This document shows, in pieces, positions 41,437-52,506 of a stretch of 64,000 nucleotides of DNA. The position numbers were made by a program, and so were the translations under genes. The stretch lies in NCBI RefSeq assembly GCF_000315915.1, contig NC_020190.1, positions 620,001-684,000 on the forward strand. Reading direction: 5' to 3'. The notes beneath the pieces were generated by a model, which was given only the letters and a program-made list of their open reading frames with translations, had not been told where the DNA came from and searched no databases. The DNA comes from Henningerozyma blattae CBS 6284 (lineage: Eukaryota; Ascomycota; Saccharomycetes; Saccharomycetales; Saccharomycetaceae). Each line of letters begins with the position of its first letter. Within the stretch, counting starts at the first letter, position 1.

Positions 41437-44400
41437 ATGAACTCGTTAACTTTACAAACACCATTGACTGCTTCTGAGCAACAATTGTATGCTCAGAAGT
41501 TCCGTCAATTGGATCCGGAATCCCTGGGGATCGTCACAGGTGAATCTGTTAGACCGTTATTGGCCTCCACTGGCCTTTCTTCTAATATGTTGTCCAAAGT
41601 CTGGTCTCTAGCTGATGTCAACAACAATGGGTTTTTGAACTTCAGTGAATTCAGTGCTGCATTAAGAATGATTAGTCATTTACAGCAACTACCCACTCTG
41701 AATATAACCAAGGATCTTTATGCTAAACCTTCTCAAAGCTTAGTCAATTTCAATGGAGTAGTTCGTCCTCCTCCTGCTTCAAATCAACCTGCACAAGGTT
41801 TATCTCCTTCTAACACTCCTTCTAATGAAATCCCTCTATTGAATAGCAATGATGTCTCAAAATTCTCTCAATTGTTCGATAGATCTACCAACGGTGCTCA
41901 AACTTTGTCTGGTGATAAGGCAAAGGATATCTTTACCAAGGCTAATCTATCAAACCATCTCTTGGGTGAGATTTGGGCTCTTTGTGATAGAAACGCTTCT
42001 GGATCTCTAACTAAAGTAGAATTCATCATGGCTATGTATTTAATCCAATTGGGAATCGCTCACCACCCTTCGTTAAACCATTTACCAAATTCTTTACCAA
42101 TCAAATTATGGCAATCCATCAATTTGACAACTCCAGCTCCGGTTAATGTAGCAAAACCAAACCCTCCAATTCAAAGACAATCCACTTTATCAAGAGTCTC
42201 TTCAGGCGCATTCTCCAATGCCTCTTCAGATTGGTCCTTGAGTCTAGATAAAAAGAAACAATTCGATACGATTTTTGATACTTTAGATAAATCACATCAA
42301 GGTCAATTAGGCTCTTCTGTATTGGTCCCATTCTTCTTATCATCCAAATTAAACCAAGAAACTTTAGCATCAATTTGGGATTTAGCTGATATTCATAACA
42401 ATGCTGAATTTACCAAAGTAGAATTTGCTATTGCCATGTTTTTAATTCAGAAAAAAAACGCAGGCATTCAATTACCTGACGTCATCCCAGATCAATTATT
42501 AAAATCTCCAACACTGGGCCTATTTAACCCTCCACAAGGTGCCACTACGGCTCCTCCTCAACCTCCTGCCACCACTACTACCACTACCACAACTTATTCT
42601 CCTTCTCCTTCTATCCCACAACCACAAATGCAAATTCCTTCAAGAGATACTAAACCAGCTTTCCAAACTCAAAGTCCTCAACATACTTCTCAAGGTTCTA
42701 TTCGTCAACAACAACAACAACAGACTTTAGCTCAACATACCACTAGTGGATCATTAAATGAATTATTAGTCTTGAATGATACTTTCACCACTCAAACTGG
42801 TAATCCTGCACAAATTCAACCAAGTTATAATCTTCCAAATACTTTACCTGCAATGTCTCCTGTAAACACTTCCGGTTCTTTAACAAATCAAATGAACAAG
42901 AGAGTCTCTACTGTTCCACAGCCAACAATAACTGAAGAACCAAGAAGTCTAAGTAATACCAACCCTCCAACAAATACTCATTACCATACTTCTTCTGTGT
43001 CTATCTCTCCTTTACCACAAACAGTGCAAAGGTCTTTGTCAACTCAACAATCTCCATCCATGATTAATTCAAAACTAACACACCCAACTTCTACAAATAG
43101 TTTCCAAAATAGAGATATATTTGCTGATTCTGATGCCTCAGCTAAATTATCTACCGCAACTACTGAATTAACTAATTTATCGAATCAAATGAGTTCTCTA
43201 ACAAATCAAGCAAGTATTAATAATGAAAAGAAGAGTAAAACTGAAATGGAATTGAAACGCGTTACTGACATGAAAAATTCAATGCAATTGAAATTAACAA
43301 CTTTAAGACAAACTAATGATAAAACTATTAAAGATATTGAAAATACTCAATTATCAATAAATACAATTAATAATGAAAACACCAATTTACAAACTCAATT
43401 AGTTACTTTAGAAAATACTAATAAAGAGAGTGAATTAAAATTGAATGAATTAACTGCACAATTCAACGAATCCCAAAAATTAAATGATGAATTAAAGGAA
43501 AAAATGACTACTATAAATACAACTACAAATGATTTAGAAAATAAAATTGAAGAATTGAAATCAGTATATCAAAAGGAAAAATCAATGACTGATGTTAATT
43601 CCAAACAATTGGAATTGAAAGAAATTAATGTGGAAACTTTGAATACAGAATTAAGTGATTTACAAGAAAAGATTGATATTTATTTGAAAAAACAAAAAGA
43701 ATTAGATGATTACAAGACTCAAGTAGAACAACAACATGCTCAATTAGAATCCACTTATCAACAATTGGCTACTAAAACTAATGAACTCAACGAACGTCAA
43801 AATGAATTAGATCTACAAAATAAAAATATTGTTGAACAAGAAAACGTTTATAAACAAAATGTCGAAAGATTGGATTCCATGTTTGATGAGTTAAAGAAAA
43901 GAAAAGAATCCTTCGATCAATCAAATGCAGAATTACATCAACAGCATATTGATTATGCTCAAAGAGTCCAAGATTTATCAGAAAAAAAAATGCAATTGTC
44001 AATGGGTGAATTACCACCAAATGCAAAGGAAATTATCGACCAATATAAACCAGATATGACTTCCACTACCACAAATTTAACTTCTGAATTAAACTCTCTT
44101 GATATTAATGCTTCTCCAGCTAATCCAACTAATGATTCCACTTTGAATAAAAGCTTGAATTCTAACATTGATAATATCAATGAAAAAAGCAGGGAAATTC
44201 AGCATCCAACTTCACAAGTAATGAATAATTTCGATCAATCTGTTGGTAATGTTTCACTTCCTCAAAGTGAAACTAACTCTACTCACCATGATAATTCAGC
44301 TATTCCAGGCAATTGGTCTAGCACTGAAGATGATAGAGCTGTCATGCAATCTAACGAAAGCCAACAAACTACCATTGAATCAAATTCAAAATCTGGGTTG

Positions 44401-45681
44401 GAAAATATTGATGAACATGCAGCTATAAATATTCAAAATCCTCGCACACAAAGTACTGCAACTGAAGATACCTCAGATGATGAACCTTTTGAAGATACTT
44501 CGGAAGATTTAGCTGGTATGAAGCAAAGACATTCTTATATGAATACAGCCGATTATTCATTGAATGATAATTCACCACATCCTTCTTCTATTGAACAAAA
44601 TCAACAGCATTCTTCAACAGGACCAAGTACTGGCACGCCACTACCATCTATTCCCCAAAATGCACCAATCGCAACAGATTTCACTGGCACATCTTCTCAA
44701 ATCTCTCAATCTACTTCTCAGCCACCCTTACCACCACAACAACAATTCAGCAATACAGCTTCTCCATCCATATCTCAACCTCCATCCATGAATGGCTCTT
44801 ATGCTCCAATTACTCCAATATCTCCAGTCGTTACAGCACCATTGACCACCAAAAAAGATGCGTTCGATGATGAATTTTCTGGTTTAGAACAAGCTAATGT
44901 AGAAGATGACTTCAATAATCAAGATTCTAATTTACCTAATATGACTACAAATAGTTTTGATGAAACTAATACAAATCTAGATGCTGAATTTCAAAATAAT
45001 GGCTTTACAGGTTCATATCAACAAAGCCCTATTGGTCAAGCCCCAACTGCACAAAATATTTCACCAATGCCACAAGGGTTTGTAACATTACCAGACGGTA
45101 GTATAAAAACTCCAGATGGTCAAGTATTAATGCCTCTTAAACAAACTGTAGGCCCACAAATCCCGCAACCACAGTTACAAAGCTCCGAAACAAGAAATGT
45201 AAGCAATGATGAATGGAATGAAATATTTTCTGGATTTGGTAATAGCACAAACGGGCAAACCCCAAATGCACCAGGAGGTCCAGTTCCTCAAGGTATGCAA
45301 AATTCACCAACTGCTACAACTACTTCTAACAGCCATTCTCAATCAAGTTTACCTCAACAACCAGTTCCAATTATGACTCAACAAGCTCCAACTATATCCC
45401 AACAAATTCCAAACATGCCCCAACAAGCTCCATCAATGCCTCAACCAGCACCAGCCATGAGCCAGCAAGCACCAATTATGACTCAACCAACTCCAATTCC
45501 TTCAGTTTCTCAAACTAATACAGGTTCGCCAATTAGCCGTAGTTTTTCAACAACTCCTAAATCATTGGCTATTGAAGAATTAAGTGGTATGGGCTTCACT
45601 CAAGAAGAAGCTAGAAAGGCTTTGGAACAATGTAATTGGGATTTAGATGCTGCTACCAATTTCTTATTGGACAGCGCTTGA
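41437..45681 (+). CDS. EDE1: Endocytic scaffold Ede1 (Eps15-like)
   Basis: 1414 codons; S. cerevisiae Ede1 (YBL047C) has 1381. Three EH domains lie at about residues 10-105, 130-230 and 265-360, with EF-hand-like loops (DVNNNGFLNFSEF, DRNASGSLTKVEF). A Pro/Gln/Thr-rich region follows to about 560, then a long coiled coil (about 570-850), an acidic and Ser-rich part, a Pro/Gln repeat region with QQAP units (45360-45500) and a C-terminal UBA domain (IEELSGMGFTQEEARKALEQ onwards). Ede1 starts endocytic sites, gathers NPF-containing adaptors, binds ubiquitin and forms condensates. Confidence 0.97.
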   Translation: MNSLTLQTPLTASEQQLYAQKFRQLDPESLGIVTGESVRPLLASTGLSSNMLSKVWSLADVNNNGFLNFSEFSAALRMISHLQQLPTLNITKDLYAKPSQSLVNFNGVVRPPPASNQPAQGLSPSNTPSNEIPLLNSNDVSKFSQLFDRSTNGAQTLSGDKAKDIFTKANLSNHLLGEIWALCDRNASGSLTKVEFIMAMYLIQLGIAHHPSLNHLPNSLPIKLWQSINLTTPAPVNVAKPNPPIQRQSTLSRVSSGAFSNASSDWSLSLDKKKQFDTIFDTLDKSHQGQLGSSVLVPFFLSSKLNQETLASIWDLADIHNNAEFTKVEFAIAMFLIQKKNAGIQLPDVIPDQLLKSPTLGLFNPPQGATTAPPQPPATTTTTTTTYSPSPSIPQPQMQIPSRDTKPAFQTQSPQHTSQGSIRQQQQQQTLAQHTTSGSLNELLVLNDTFTTQTGNPAQIQPSYNLPNTLPAMSPVNTSGSLTNQMNKRVSTVPQPTITEEPRSLSNTNPPTNTHYHTSSVSISPLPQTVQRSLSTQQSPSMINSKLTHPTSTNSFQNRDIFADSDASAKLSTATTELTNLSNQMSSLTNQASINNEKKSKTEMELKRVTDMKNSMQLKLTTLRQTNDKTIKDIENTQLSINTINNENTNLQTQLVTLENTNKESELKLNELTAQFNESQKLNDELKEKMTTINTTTNDLENKIEELKSVYQKEKSMTDVNSKQLELKEINVETLNTELSDLQEKIDIYLKKQKELDDYKTQVEQQHAQLESTYQQLATKTNELNERQNELDLQNKNIVEQENVYKQNVERLDSMFDELKKRKESFDQSNAELHQQHIDYAQRVQDLSEKKMQLSMGELPPNAKEIIDQYKPDMTSTTTNLTSELNSLDINASPANPTNDSTLNKSLNSNIDNINEKSREIQHPTSQVMNNFDQSVGNVSLPQSETNSTHHDNSAIPGNWSSTEDDRAVMQSNESQQTTIESNSKSGLENIDEHAAINIQNPRTQSTATEDTSDDEPFEDTSEDLAGMKQRHSYMNTADYSLNDNSPHPSSIEQNQQHSSTGPSTGTPLPSIPQNAPIATDFTGTSSQISQSTSQPPLPPQQQFSNTASPSISQPPSMNGSYAPITPISPVVTAPLTTKKDAFDDEFSGLEQANVEDDFNNQDSNLPNMTTNSFDETNTNLDAEFQNNGFTGSYQQSPIGQAPTAQNISPMPQGFVTLPDGSIKTPDGQVLMPLKQTVGPQIPQPQLQSSETRNVSNDEWNEIFSGFGNSTNGQTPNAPGGPVPQGMQNSPTATTTSNSHSQSSLPQQPVPIMTQQAPTISQQIPNMPQQAPSMPQPAPAMSQQAPIMTQPTPIPSVSQTNTGSPISRSFSTTPKSLAIEELSGMGFTQEEARKALEQCNWDLDAATNFLLDSA

Positions 45682-46512
45682 TCATTGATACCTTGCGATA
45701 TTGATTTTTTTCAATCTTTTTTGACAGTACTATATTTCATTTTATTTTATTTTCCCGTAGATTTTTATTTTATTACCTTTTTTTCTTCCTATACAATATT
45801 TTATGAACTATTTTATTTTAATGCTTAATATGCTGCTTAAATAATTAATAGAAATTTTTTTTGTTCATTAATATTAATTGTCTTATTAAAACGGACATGA
45901 CTCTGTATTCACTATATAACTTTATATATTTATATTAACTGTATTTCAAAACGAAAAAACCTACATCAATATTTTTGAAAAATCTGCATTTCTCACATTT
46001 TACTACGTAAGAGTTCCCTTATTTAGAAACATTCACCGAATTTGAATCTCATATGCCTAAGAAGAGGCTTTGCAAGCCCTCTTTTAACTAGTGCTTCTGG
46101 AACAAAGCATCTATATATTTGTTTTAGTGAAAGCAACCCTTGACAAAAACTTAAGAACAAGGACTGTATTTGAACTTTTAGATTTTACAAAGAATATATC
46201 TATCAATGACAATATTCGGGATTATTTCCATAAAAGGTAATACATACGCTTCTCATAGCTAGGCTGTGCTTAGGTAAATAGGAGAAAACTTTCAATAAAG
46301 GGGCAAATATACATATTTCATTAGTAATTGATTCAATTAAAGATCATAAATCTAAAATAATGTTATTGTTTTAAACTAATAGAAAATTAACAATTTGTTA
46401 ATTTCAGCAATTACTATTTAAGAATTAGGTTGATTCCGAGCATAAAAACATAAATGAACAATATTGTTAGTATCTCTGTAATTAACAGAAACAAACTGCC
46501 TGCTTAAATCCC
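45682..46512. other. Intergenic region EDE1 3' end / PXP2 promoter
   Basis: About 830 AT-rich bases between two plus-strand genes. I looked for an oleate response element (CGG..CCG spacing) upstream of PXP2 and did not find one. Confidence 0.5.
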
Positions 46513-47370
46513 ATGAACAGAATACTTAACCAAAAAAGGTTACACCAACTCCAACAATTCCACCCCAAACTAGAAAATGTTTGGTATTTAGTGGCTTCAG
46601 CAACTTTTAGCGTATGTAATCGCCCAGAAGAGATACCGTTGATTTATCACCAAGCGTTATCTACACAAAATGGTAAACCTATAGATGATAGAGCTAAGAT
46701 TATACACGAACTACTTGAAAGTAACAGATCTGATTCACTAAAAGCCGATAGCCTCATGGAAAGCATAAATGAAACATATAAGAATCCAATCCAGTATGAA
46801 GTTCAAATTACAAAAAAATTAAGAGAAGCATTATTAATTACTTATCCATTAGGTGGATTACCAAAAGCAATTAATTCTTTATCACAGTTAAAAAGTGTTA
46901 CACCTAGTGCTTTATTACCTTGTGTAAATCAGGACGTTGATATTACAAATCCTAATTTAAATACTGATGCACTTTTTCAAGATACATTACGGGCAAACCC
47001 TAAAACTATAGAAGAATATAAAAAAGTTACAGATGATGGGATCAAATATTGGAACAATGTGTATAATAAAGTGTCGAACAAAGTTTTTCATAATATTAGC
47101 AAATCATATCCAGATATGATTTACTTCATCATTAAACATACATATGGCCCCCTATTTTCATTTAATAAGATTTTAAATGAAAAAGAGAAATGCTTAATTA
47201 TTGTTTCTGCATTAGTCCCCCAAGATGTAGATGCTCAATTATATGGTCATTTGAAAGGCGCATTAAACGCTGGCTGTGATAAAGAAGTAGTCAGTCTCAT
47301 ACAAGACATGTCTATTATGATATCTACTTGGTGTGGGGTTAGATCGTCAAACAAAATTTCCAAATTGTAG
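46513..47370 (+). CDS. PXP2: Peroxisomal matrix protein Pxp2
   Basis: 285 codons; the S. cerevisiae counterpart YJR111C has 283. The C-terminal part (about residues 190-275) is the carboxymuconolactone decarboxylase/AhpD-like fold (FHNISKSYPDMIYFIIKHTYG, HLKGALNAGCDKEVVSLI). The protein ends in SKL, a perfect type 1 peroxisomal targeting signal. The catalytic role is not known. Convergent with YMR1, and YJR111C and YMR1 (YJR110W) are also neighbours in S. cerevisiae. Confidence 0.9.
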   Translation: MNRILNQKRLHQLQQFHPKLENVWYLVASATFSVCNRPEEIPLIYHQALSTQNGKPIDDRAKIIHELLESNRSDSLKADSLMESINETYKNPIQYEVQITKKLREALLITYPLGGLPKAINSLSQLKSVTPSALLPCVNQDVDITNPNLNTDALFQDTLRANPKTIEEYKKVTDDGIKYWNNVYNKVSNKVFHNISKSYPDMIYFIIKHTYGPLFSFNKILNEKEKCLIIVSALVPQDVDAQLYGHLKGALNAGCDKEVVSLIQDMSIMISTWCGVRSSNKISKL

Positions 47371-47551
47371 CTGAGAGGAGCGATCTTGAATTTATTTCTT
47401 GTTAATTATAAAAGAATTTTTTTTCTTCTTCAGTTAAGTTATTGGGAAAAAAAAATGCAGAATATTTATTTTTATATGCAGGTTGTATAGTGTATGGCTA
47501 CTAACAATAAAGTATGCATGCATCTATCTATATAGATATAATATGAAATAA

Positions 47552-50095
47552 CTAACTTTTACCGAAAAAATTGAAGCTAGGTAATCTTAAAGAGAGACTT
47601 TCTTCATGTGAAGTTGGCTCATTAGATTTTTTACTAATACCAATATAGCTTTTCTTTGTAGTTTTGTTACTATCTGGAGATTTGGAGTTCTTGTTATTTA
47701 AATTTGAATTCATCTCTTCATCTTTCCTATCATACAATTGCCACCACCATTTGATATTATTTATATCAGGCAATATCCAATCGACATCATCAATATCTGA
47801 AGCTTGATCAATACTAAATTCATCAAGAGAGTCGATACTACTGTCTATAACAGGAGCTGCACTAGAATCTGCCTTAGAGGTAGTGTTATTTGTATTTTCG
47901 TCTTGATCAACTATATTGAATTTTTTCAATTTATCTTTCACCTCTTGTGCATCTTCTTTAATATCATCTGATGTGGGTGTATTGAAATTTACAGGAGTGT
48001 CACCCTTTGTAGGTGTCTTTGCTTGTTCAGGAATGTTAGCCTTTGTAGGTGTTTCAAAATTCTTTGGAGTCTTAAATTGTTTTGTTGGTGTATTTGTTTT
48101 AGTGGGAGAAGCCACATAATTTGAATTAGTAAATTCGTTTCTTCTACAAAGAAAATAATCCCAAACAGATCTTGTATTATCAGATAAGTGACTTTCATAA
48201 CGTTCAAATTCATTGTTATACAAAAATGTACCATATTGACAAGAATATAGATGATAAATTAATCTTCTTAAGAATCTTTCGTTAAATTGAAATTTATTTG
48301 GATTTTGGGATATTAGTTGATAAACACAATCCAAAAATTGTTGGAAAATTGGTGAAGAAAACTGTTTTGATTTTGAAATTTGTAATAGTGATGATGGAGT
48401 AGTTGAATTATTAAAATGGTTTGTAACATTTGAAATGAAATTTGAGTTTAATAAAGAATTTAATGGATTAGAGCTATCGTTTGATGAAGACAGATTAGTT
48501 GATGCCATATTCATAGAAGGTTGTGTTGTATTTGGTGGGGTATCGAAATCAGTAAAATCATTTGCATCTTTACCAAATAATGAAGAACTTGAAAATCCAT
48601 CAGTATCATTTATTATTGGGCTTGATTGTGAAATATTATTTGAATTATTTTTCAAATTAAAACTCGAAACAGTATTATCATGAAAAATATTTTCATTTGA
48701 TAAATGATTTGATCTTTCTTGAAATTTATGACCAAACGAGATCCATTCCTTCTCTACTAGGATAATAAATCCATCGATGGTTCTAAAGAATGGATCTAAA
48801 CAAATTTGAATTAGGGAAGATATTTGAGCTGTTCTATCCCAACCATCTGAACAATGGACTAGAATATTTGAATTATTAAAAATCATTGATTTAGTTAAAG
48901 TTTCAGTGGAAGATAAAATTGTCTTAATTAATTTTAACCAATTAAAAGATTTTGAATATTTATTATTTAATTTCAACGAATTAATGGGTAAATTTAAATC
49001 ATTATCACTTAAAAAATTATCAATTAAATTATTCATAATATCAGAGATAACATGGATATTATCAATCCCCAAAAAGATTCTTTTTGATGAATTATTAAAA
49101 TTATAATATTCTAAAAATTCAGTGCCACCACCTAAAGCTGTTTGAGCATAAGCGTTCGTCATTGGTCTTGCATCTACAATTAAATTTTTATTTTGCGTAG
49201 ATTCTTTATTTGTATTAAATATATTGTAAATTAGAGATTCATCTTGTGGAGATCTTTGTTTGATGATCCCTGTTAACGGTTGCGAAGATCGTGTTATGGA
49301 ACAATTAGAAGCTTTGTAATAATATGATAATACGGGGATTCTTGACTGAGATCTGAATTTAGAAGCATGAGATAAGAGAGTATCTGAAACGTCCCTTGGA
49401 ATAATAAGTTCCCTTGGGTATGTATTACAGAATTTGAAATCTTTATTTATGTCAGAAATTCTCCAAGGGCAATTTGAAGATATTAAATCAAGACCTTGTC
49501 TTTTAAATTCATCAATAACATTATAAATCTTCCAACTGTTAAATTTCGATTCTGCTTTACCTGGGTTATAAATAAATGCATATAATTGATTTGTATTCTT
49601 CAAAACAGTCAATCTTAATAAAGAATCAAAAACATCATTTGCTTGAGATGGAATTTGAAAATCCAACGAGAAAATTGTATAATCTTTCCCAATGATTTTA
49701 ATGTTAACAAAAGACCATAAATCAGCATTTGTTAAATCGATAGAATATACATGTGTTGTGCTATTAATTGTACTATTATTATTATTAGTCTTACTGCTAT
49801 TATTACTGTTATTTTTATAGTTGTCGGTGATTTCATTTGAATCTTCAATATTTGTATTATTTTGTTTTGTAAGATTTAATTTTGTTAATAATGCACTGCC
49901 TTTATTTTTGAATACTGAAAATATTAAAGGATAAGCAAACCAAAATTCCTTTGCATTATTAGAACTTGTATTTGATTTTAAATTCTGTATTGTGAATATC
50001 AGATGATGGGTAGTTAAATGTAAAGTTCCTTCGAAAGTACAACCTTTCCGATGGAGTAGAACATTGTCTACTTTTGTTACTTTAATGTATTCCAT
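47552..50095 (-). CDS. YMR1: Myotubularin-type phosphoinositide 3-phosphatase Ymr1
   Basis: 847 codons; S. cerevisiae Ymr1 has 688. An N-terminal PH-GRAM-like domain (about 1-165) is followed by the phosphatase domain with the active-site loop CSDGWDRT (Cys415, Arg421 by my count). Conserved blocks include NSWKIYNVIDEFKRQG-like and VDARPMTNAYAQTALGGG. It removes the 3-phosphate of PI3P, acting with the synaptojanin-like enzymes to lower PI3P on endosomes and in autophagy. The extra length is Asn/Ser-rich inserts, plus a C-terminal stretch of repeated TP(T/V)K-type units with KTPTKGDTPVNFNTPT (about residues 665-710). Confidence 0.95.
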   Translation of the reverse strand: MEYIKVTKVDNVLLHRKGCTFEGTLHLTTHHLIFTIQNLKSNTSSNNAKEFWFAYPLIFSVFKNKGSALLTKLNLTKQNNTNIEDSNEITDNYKNNSNNSSKTNNNNSTINSTTHVYSIDLTNADLWSFVNIKIIGKDYTIFSLDFQIPSQANDVFDSLLRLTVLKNTNQLYAFIYNPGKAESKFNSWKIYNVIDEFKRQGLDLISSNCPWRISDINKDFKFCNTYPRELIIPRDVSDTLLSHASKFRSQSRIPVLSYYYKASNCSITRSSQPLTGIIKQRSPQDESLIYNIFNTNKESTQNKNLIVDARPMTNAYAQTALGGGTEFLEYYNFNNSSKRIFLGIDNIHVISDIMNNLIDNFLSDNDLNLPINSLKLNNKYSKSFNWLKLIKTILSSTETLTKSMIFNNSNILVHCSDGWDRTAQISSLIQICLDPFFRTIDGFIILVEKEWISFGHKFQERSNHLSNENIFHDNTVSSFNLKNNSNNISQSSPIINDTDGFSSSSLFGKDANDFTDFDTPPNTTQPSMNMASTNLSSSNDSSNPLNSLLNSNFISNVTNHFNNSTTPSSLLQISKSKQFSSPIFQQFLDCVYQLISQNPNKFQFNERFLRRLIYHLYSCQYGTFLYNNEFERYESHLSDNTRSVWDYFLCRRNEFTNSNYVASPTKTNTPTKQFKTPKNFETPTKANIPEQAKTPTKGDTPVNFNTPTSDDIKEDAQEVKDKLKKFNIVDQDENTNNTTSKADSSAAPVIDSSIDSLDEFSIDQASDIDDVDWILPDINNIKWWWQLYDRKDEEMNSNLNNKNSKSPDSNKTTKKSYIGISKKSNEPTSHEESLSLRLPSFNFFGKS

Positions 50096-51168
50096 AAAAG
50101 CGTGGGTTTTATTTGATTTGCCAATAAACTAAACAGATCTTAGTGGGGCCCGCTACCTGTAGTATGCAAGAATATAACGATTGTTTATTGTTTATTGTTT
50201 ATTGTTTTTTTTTTTTTTTTTTTTAACTTTTATTATTTATAAAAATATATAAATACAATTATATATCTCTCTATATATATAAATATATACATACATTTAT
50301 TACTATTCCTTTTCCTTCGTTTTTTTCTTTTTTTTAGACCTTAATTAGCTAAAGGAAAATTAAACCGATTTCAAAATTGATAATAAGAGATTACAAAAAT
50401 TGAAATTTGAAAGTTTGAAAATTGAAAATGGAAAATGGAAAATCGGAATCAAGATGAAATTTAAAATTTGAAAAAAAGTTGAATCATGTGCCCCTAGTTT
50501 CCGGATTTACATTCATAAAGAGAGATAAAGATAGGGAGGGATGTAGATATGATACATTTAAGCTATATCTTCATGAGACAAGGGTTTAATTTTAATTAAT
50601 AACAAGTATATCTCTACATACATATATAGATATAGGCCAAGCATGTAAAAATAAAAGAAGGTTAGGGAAAGAATATTTTTTAGTTAGGAGACTCAAAAAA
50701 CTCCGAAGAATGTCGAAAATAAAAAGAAAACTCCGACGGAAATAAATAAACAATTTATATTAGTAATATAGAAGTAAATCATTAAAAAAATAGATACGTA
50801 TAGTTAAATGTAAAGAGGTATAAATATATAAAATAATATAACATATATAAGGAATGAGAAAGTAGGGTTGATGTATGTAAAAAAATATAAAAAAAATAAT
50901 AATAAAGAGTAACTTAAAACGAGAACATTAATGGGAAAGAGGATATCATTGGAATAGATAATAATAATAAAGATGATAGAAAAAAGGGAAAGAAAAAGAA
51001 AAAGAAAAAGAAGAACTAGATATAAGTAAAAAAGGTATTCAGAAAAAAAGCGTAATAAACCGGGGATAAACATAAGAAAAAGAACAGGATAATCTTATCC
51101 TTCCTTGTAGGTGAAAAAGAAGAGAGGGAGAAGTAAAAACATAGAAAAAAAAGTGTAAATGATCATTG
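50096..51168. other. Intergenic region upstream of YMR1 and after MOH1
   Basis: About 1.07 kb. A TTTATTG repeat (three units, 50184-50204) runs into 20 T. Further on are A-rich low-complexity DNA and AAAGAAAAAG runs near 50990-51010. No gene; an 89-codon frame at 50804-51073 is translated low-complexity DNA. Confidence 0.6.
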
Positions 51169-51972
51169 TTAGTCACAGTTGCAAATCATCTTTAGTTCAA
51201 GAATGTATTTGCCCTCTTTGTATTTCTGATCATTTCTTTGACTTTTCAAATACTTCCACCCAACGACTGAATTACACCAATGACAATGTATATCACAGAC
51301 CAAATAGTCGCCTGTTATCATGGTTCTCTTTTCCACATCACCCATGGTGACATTCACCACATTATTCATCAAATAAGCGTCACCTGTCTTGCCTCGATAA
51401 TCCTTGGACATGATTTGAGTTTGCGACGACAAATGAGACCTGCAACTCTTGCACCCATAAGTAATGGCTAAAGGTTGAGAATCGTGCCCTGAAGCCATCT
51501 TCAAGTCTAGTAGATCACCTGGATACTTGTCATGACTATAATAGTGCGACAAGTAATAATTCGATAAACTCGAAGGATCTAAAGTGGCCATATGGCTGGG
51601 TATACTGCCGGCCTCTGGCACACGATTACGTCCGTTGCTATTAGTGTCAGTATACAGATCGTCGATCAATATCAAATGTCTATTTGAATTGGCAAACGAA
51701 ATACGCTCTCTACTTGAGTTTCTACGGCTCCCGTCCCTAGTACTGCCATTTGAAGAAGCGGACGAAATTGAATTGGAAAGAGAGGACAAGCCAGAAGGCC
51801 CAGACCCATTACGACTAGTGTGATTGCGCGAAGGCGCTATATGATACTTGTAATTGCCGTTACGAAGGCTGTATGGACCTGAGCAATAATGGCCATGACT
51901 TGCACCAGAACCATTGTTATACGAGTAGTATTTCGGAGTTGATTCGATATACGATGCACAACGCAAACCCAT
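51169..51972 (-). CDS. MOH1: Yippee-type zinc-binding protein Moh1 with long N-terminal extension
   Basis: 267 codons; S. cerevisiae Moh1 (YBL049W) has 138. The C-terminal yippee domain (about residues 165-267) has the exact spacing C-x2-C-x52-C-x2-C (Cys174/177 and Cys230/233), with [18 protein letters not shown] and [13 protein letters not shown]. The fold is related to Mis18 and cereblon; in yeast Moh1 is linked to stationary-phase survival and apoptosis-like death. The first 160 residues are Ser/Gly/Asn/Tyr-rich and unlike Moh1; in-frame Met129 or Met160 are alternative starts. Its neighbour SEC17 (YBL050W) agrees with chromosome II order. Confidence 0.92.
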   Translation of the reverse strand: MGLRCASYIESTPKYYSYNNGSGASHGHYCSGPYSLRNGNYKYHIAPSRNHTSRNGSGPSGLSSLSNSISSASSNGSTRDGSRRNSSRERISFANSNRHLILIDDLYTDTNSNGRNRVPEAGSIPSHMATLDPSSLSNYYLSHYYSHDKYPGDLLDLKMASGHDSQPLAITYGCKSCRSHLSSQTQIMSKDYRGKTGDAYLMNNVVNVTMGDVEKRTMITGDYLVCDIHCHWCNSVVGWKYLKSQRNDQKYKEGKYILELKMICNCD

Positions 51973-52506
51973 CGTTTCTGTGGTGCTTCTGAGTCGTAGG
52001 AAAGTATACCAGTTTCTTCTCTTTTTAGTGTTACCTCTTTCTTTATTTCTTTATCGATTAGTTTCTAATTTTGTTTTTTAATTCTTGTTGTTATGGACGA
52101 TCTGCTAGCTATGGTTAGCATGGTAAAATATTTCACCCTGGCTTTATCCTCTAGCAAATTCCGTTTTACTACTAACCAACCCTGAATGCGGTCAGACACT
52201 ACCAGAAATCAAACTGCAATCATCCTGCCCAAAACGCTCTCCATTATGTCTGCGGATGTACGGAAGCTGTGCCTGATCTGGCACGGCACAGATATGTGGC
52301 GCGACGCAAAAAAGAGAGCGACGCAAATACGAGACACATACATGACAAGTGTCACAAAACAACGTGCATAGTTTATCTGCAAAGTACACAACTGTATACG
52401 GGTGTATAGTGCAGGAGTGCACACTTACATAGCGTGACCTACATACAGACGCCGGTGTTGGAGATCGTGCTTACGTGCGTGCATGTATTTGCTTCTACGA
52501 GGCAGG
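51973..52506. other. Intergenic region MOH1 promoter / SEC17 3' end
   Basis: About 530 bases; the part from 52180 to 52500 is clearly richer in GC than usual here and contains many CG and GACGC/GGCACG words. Small frames on both strands (52186-52424) are probably by-products of that composition. Confidence 0.5.

Noticed and set aside
47500..47507. TACTAAC between PXP2 and YMR1
   Set aside because: It lies between two stops with no exon on either side.
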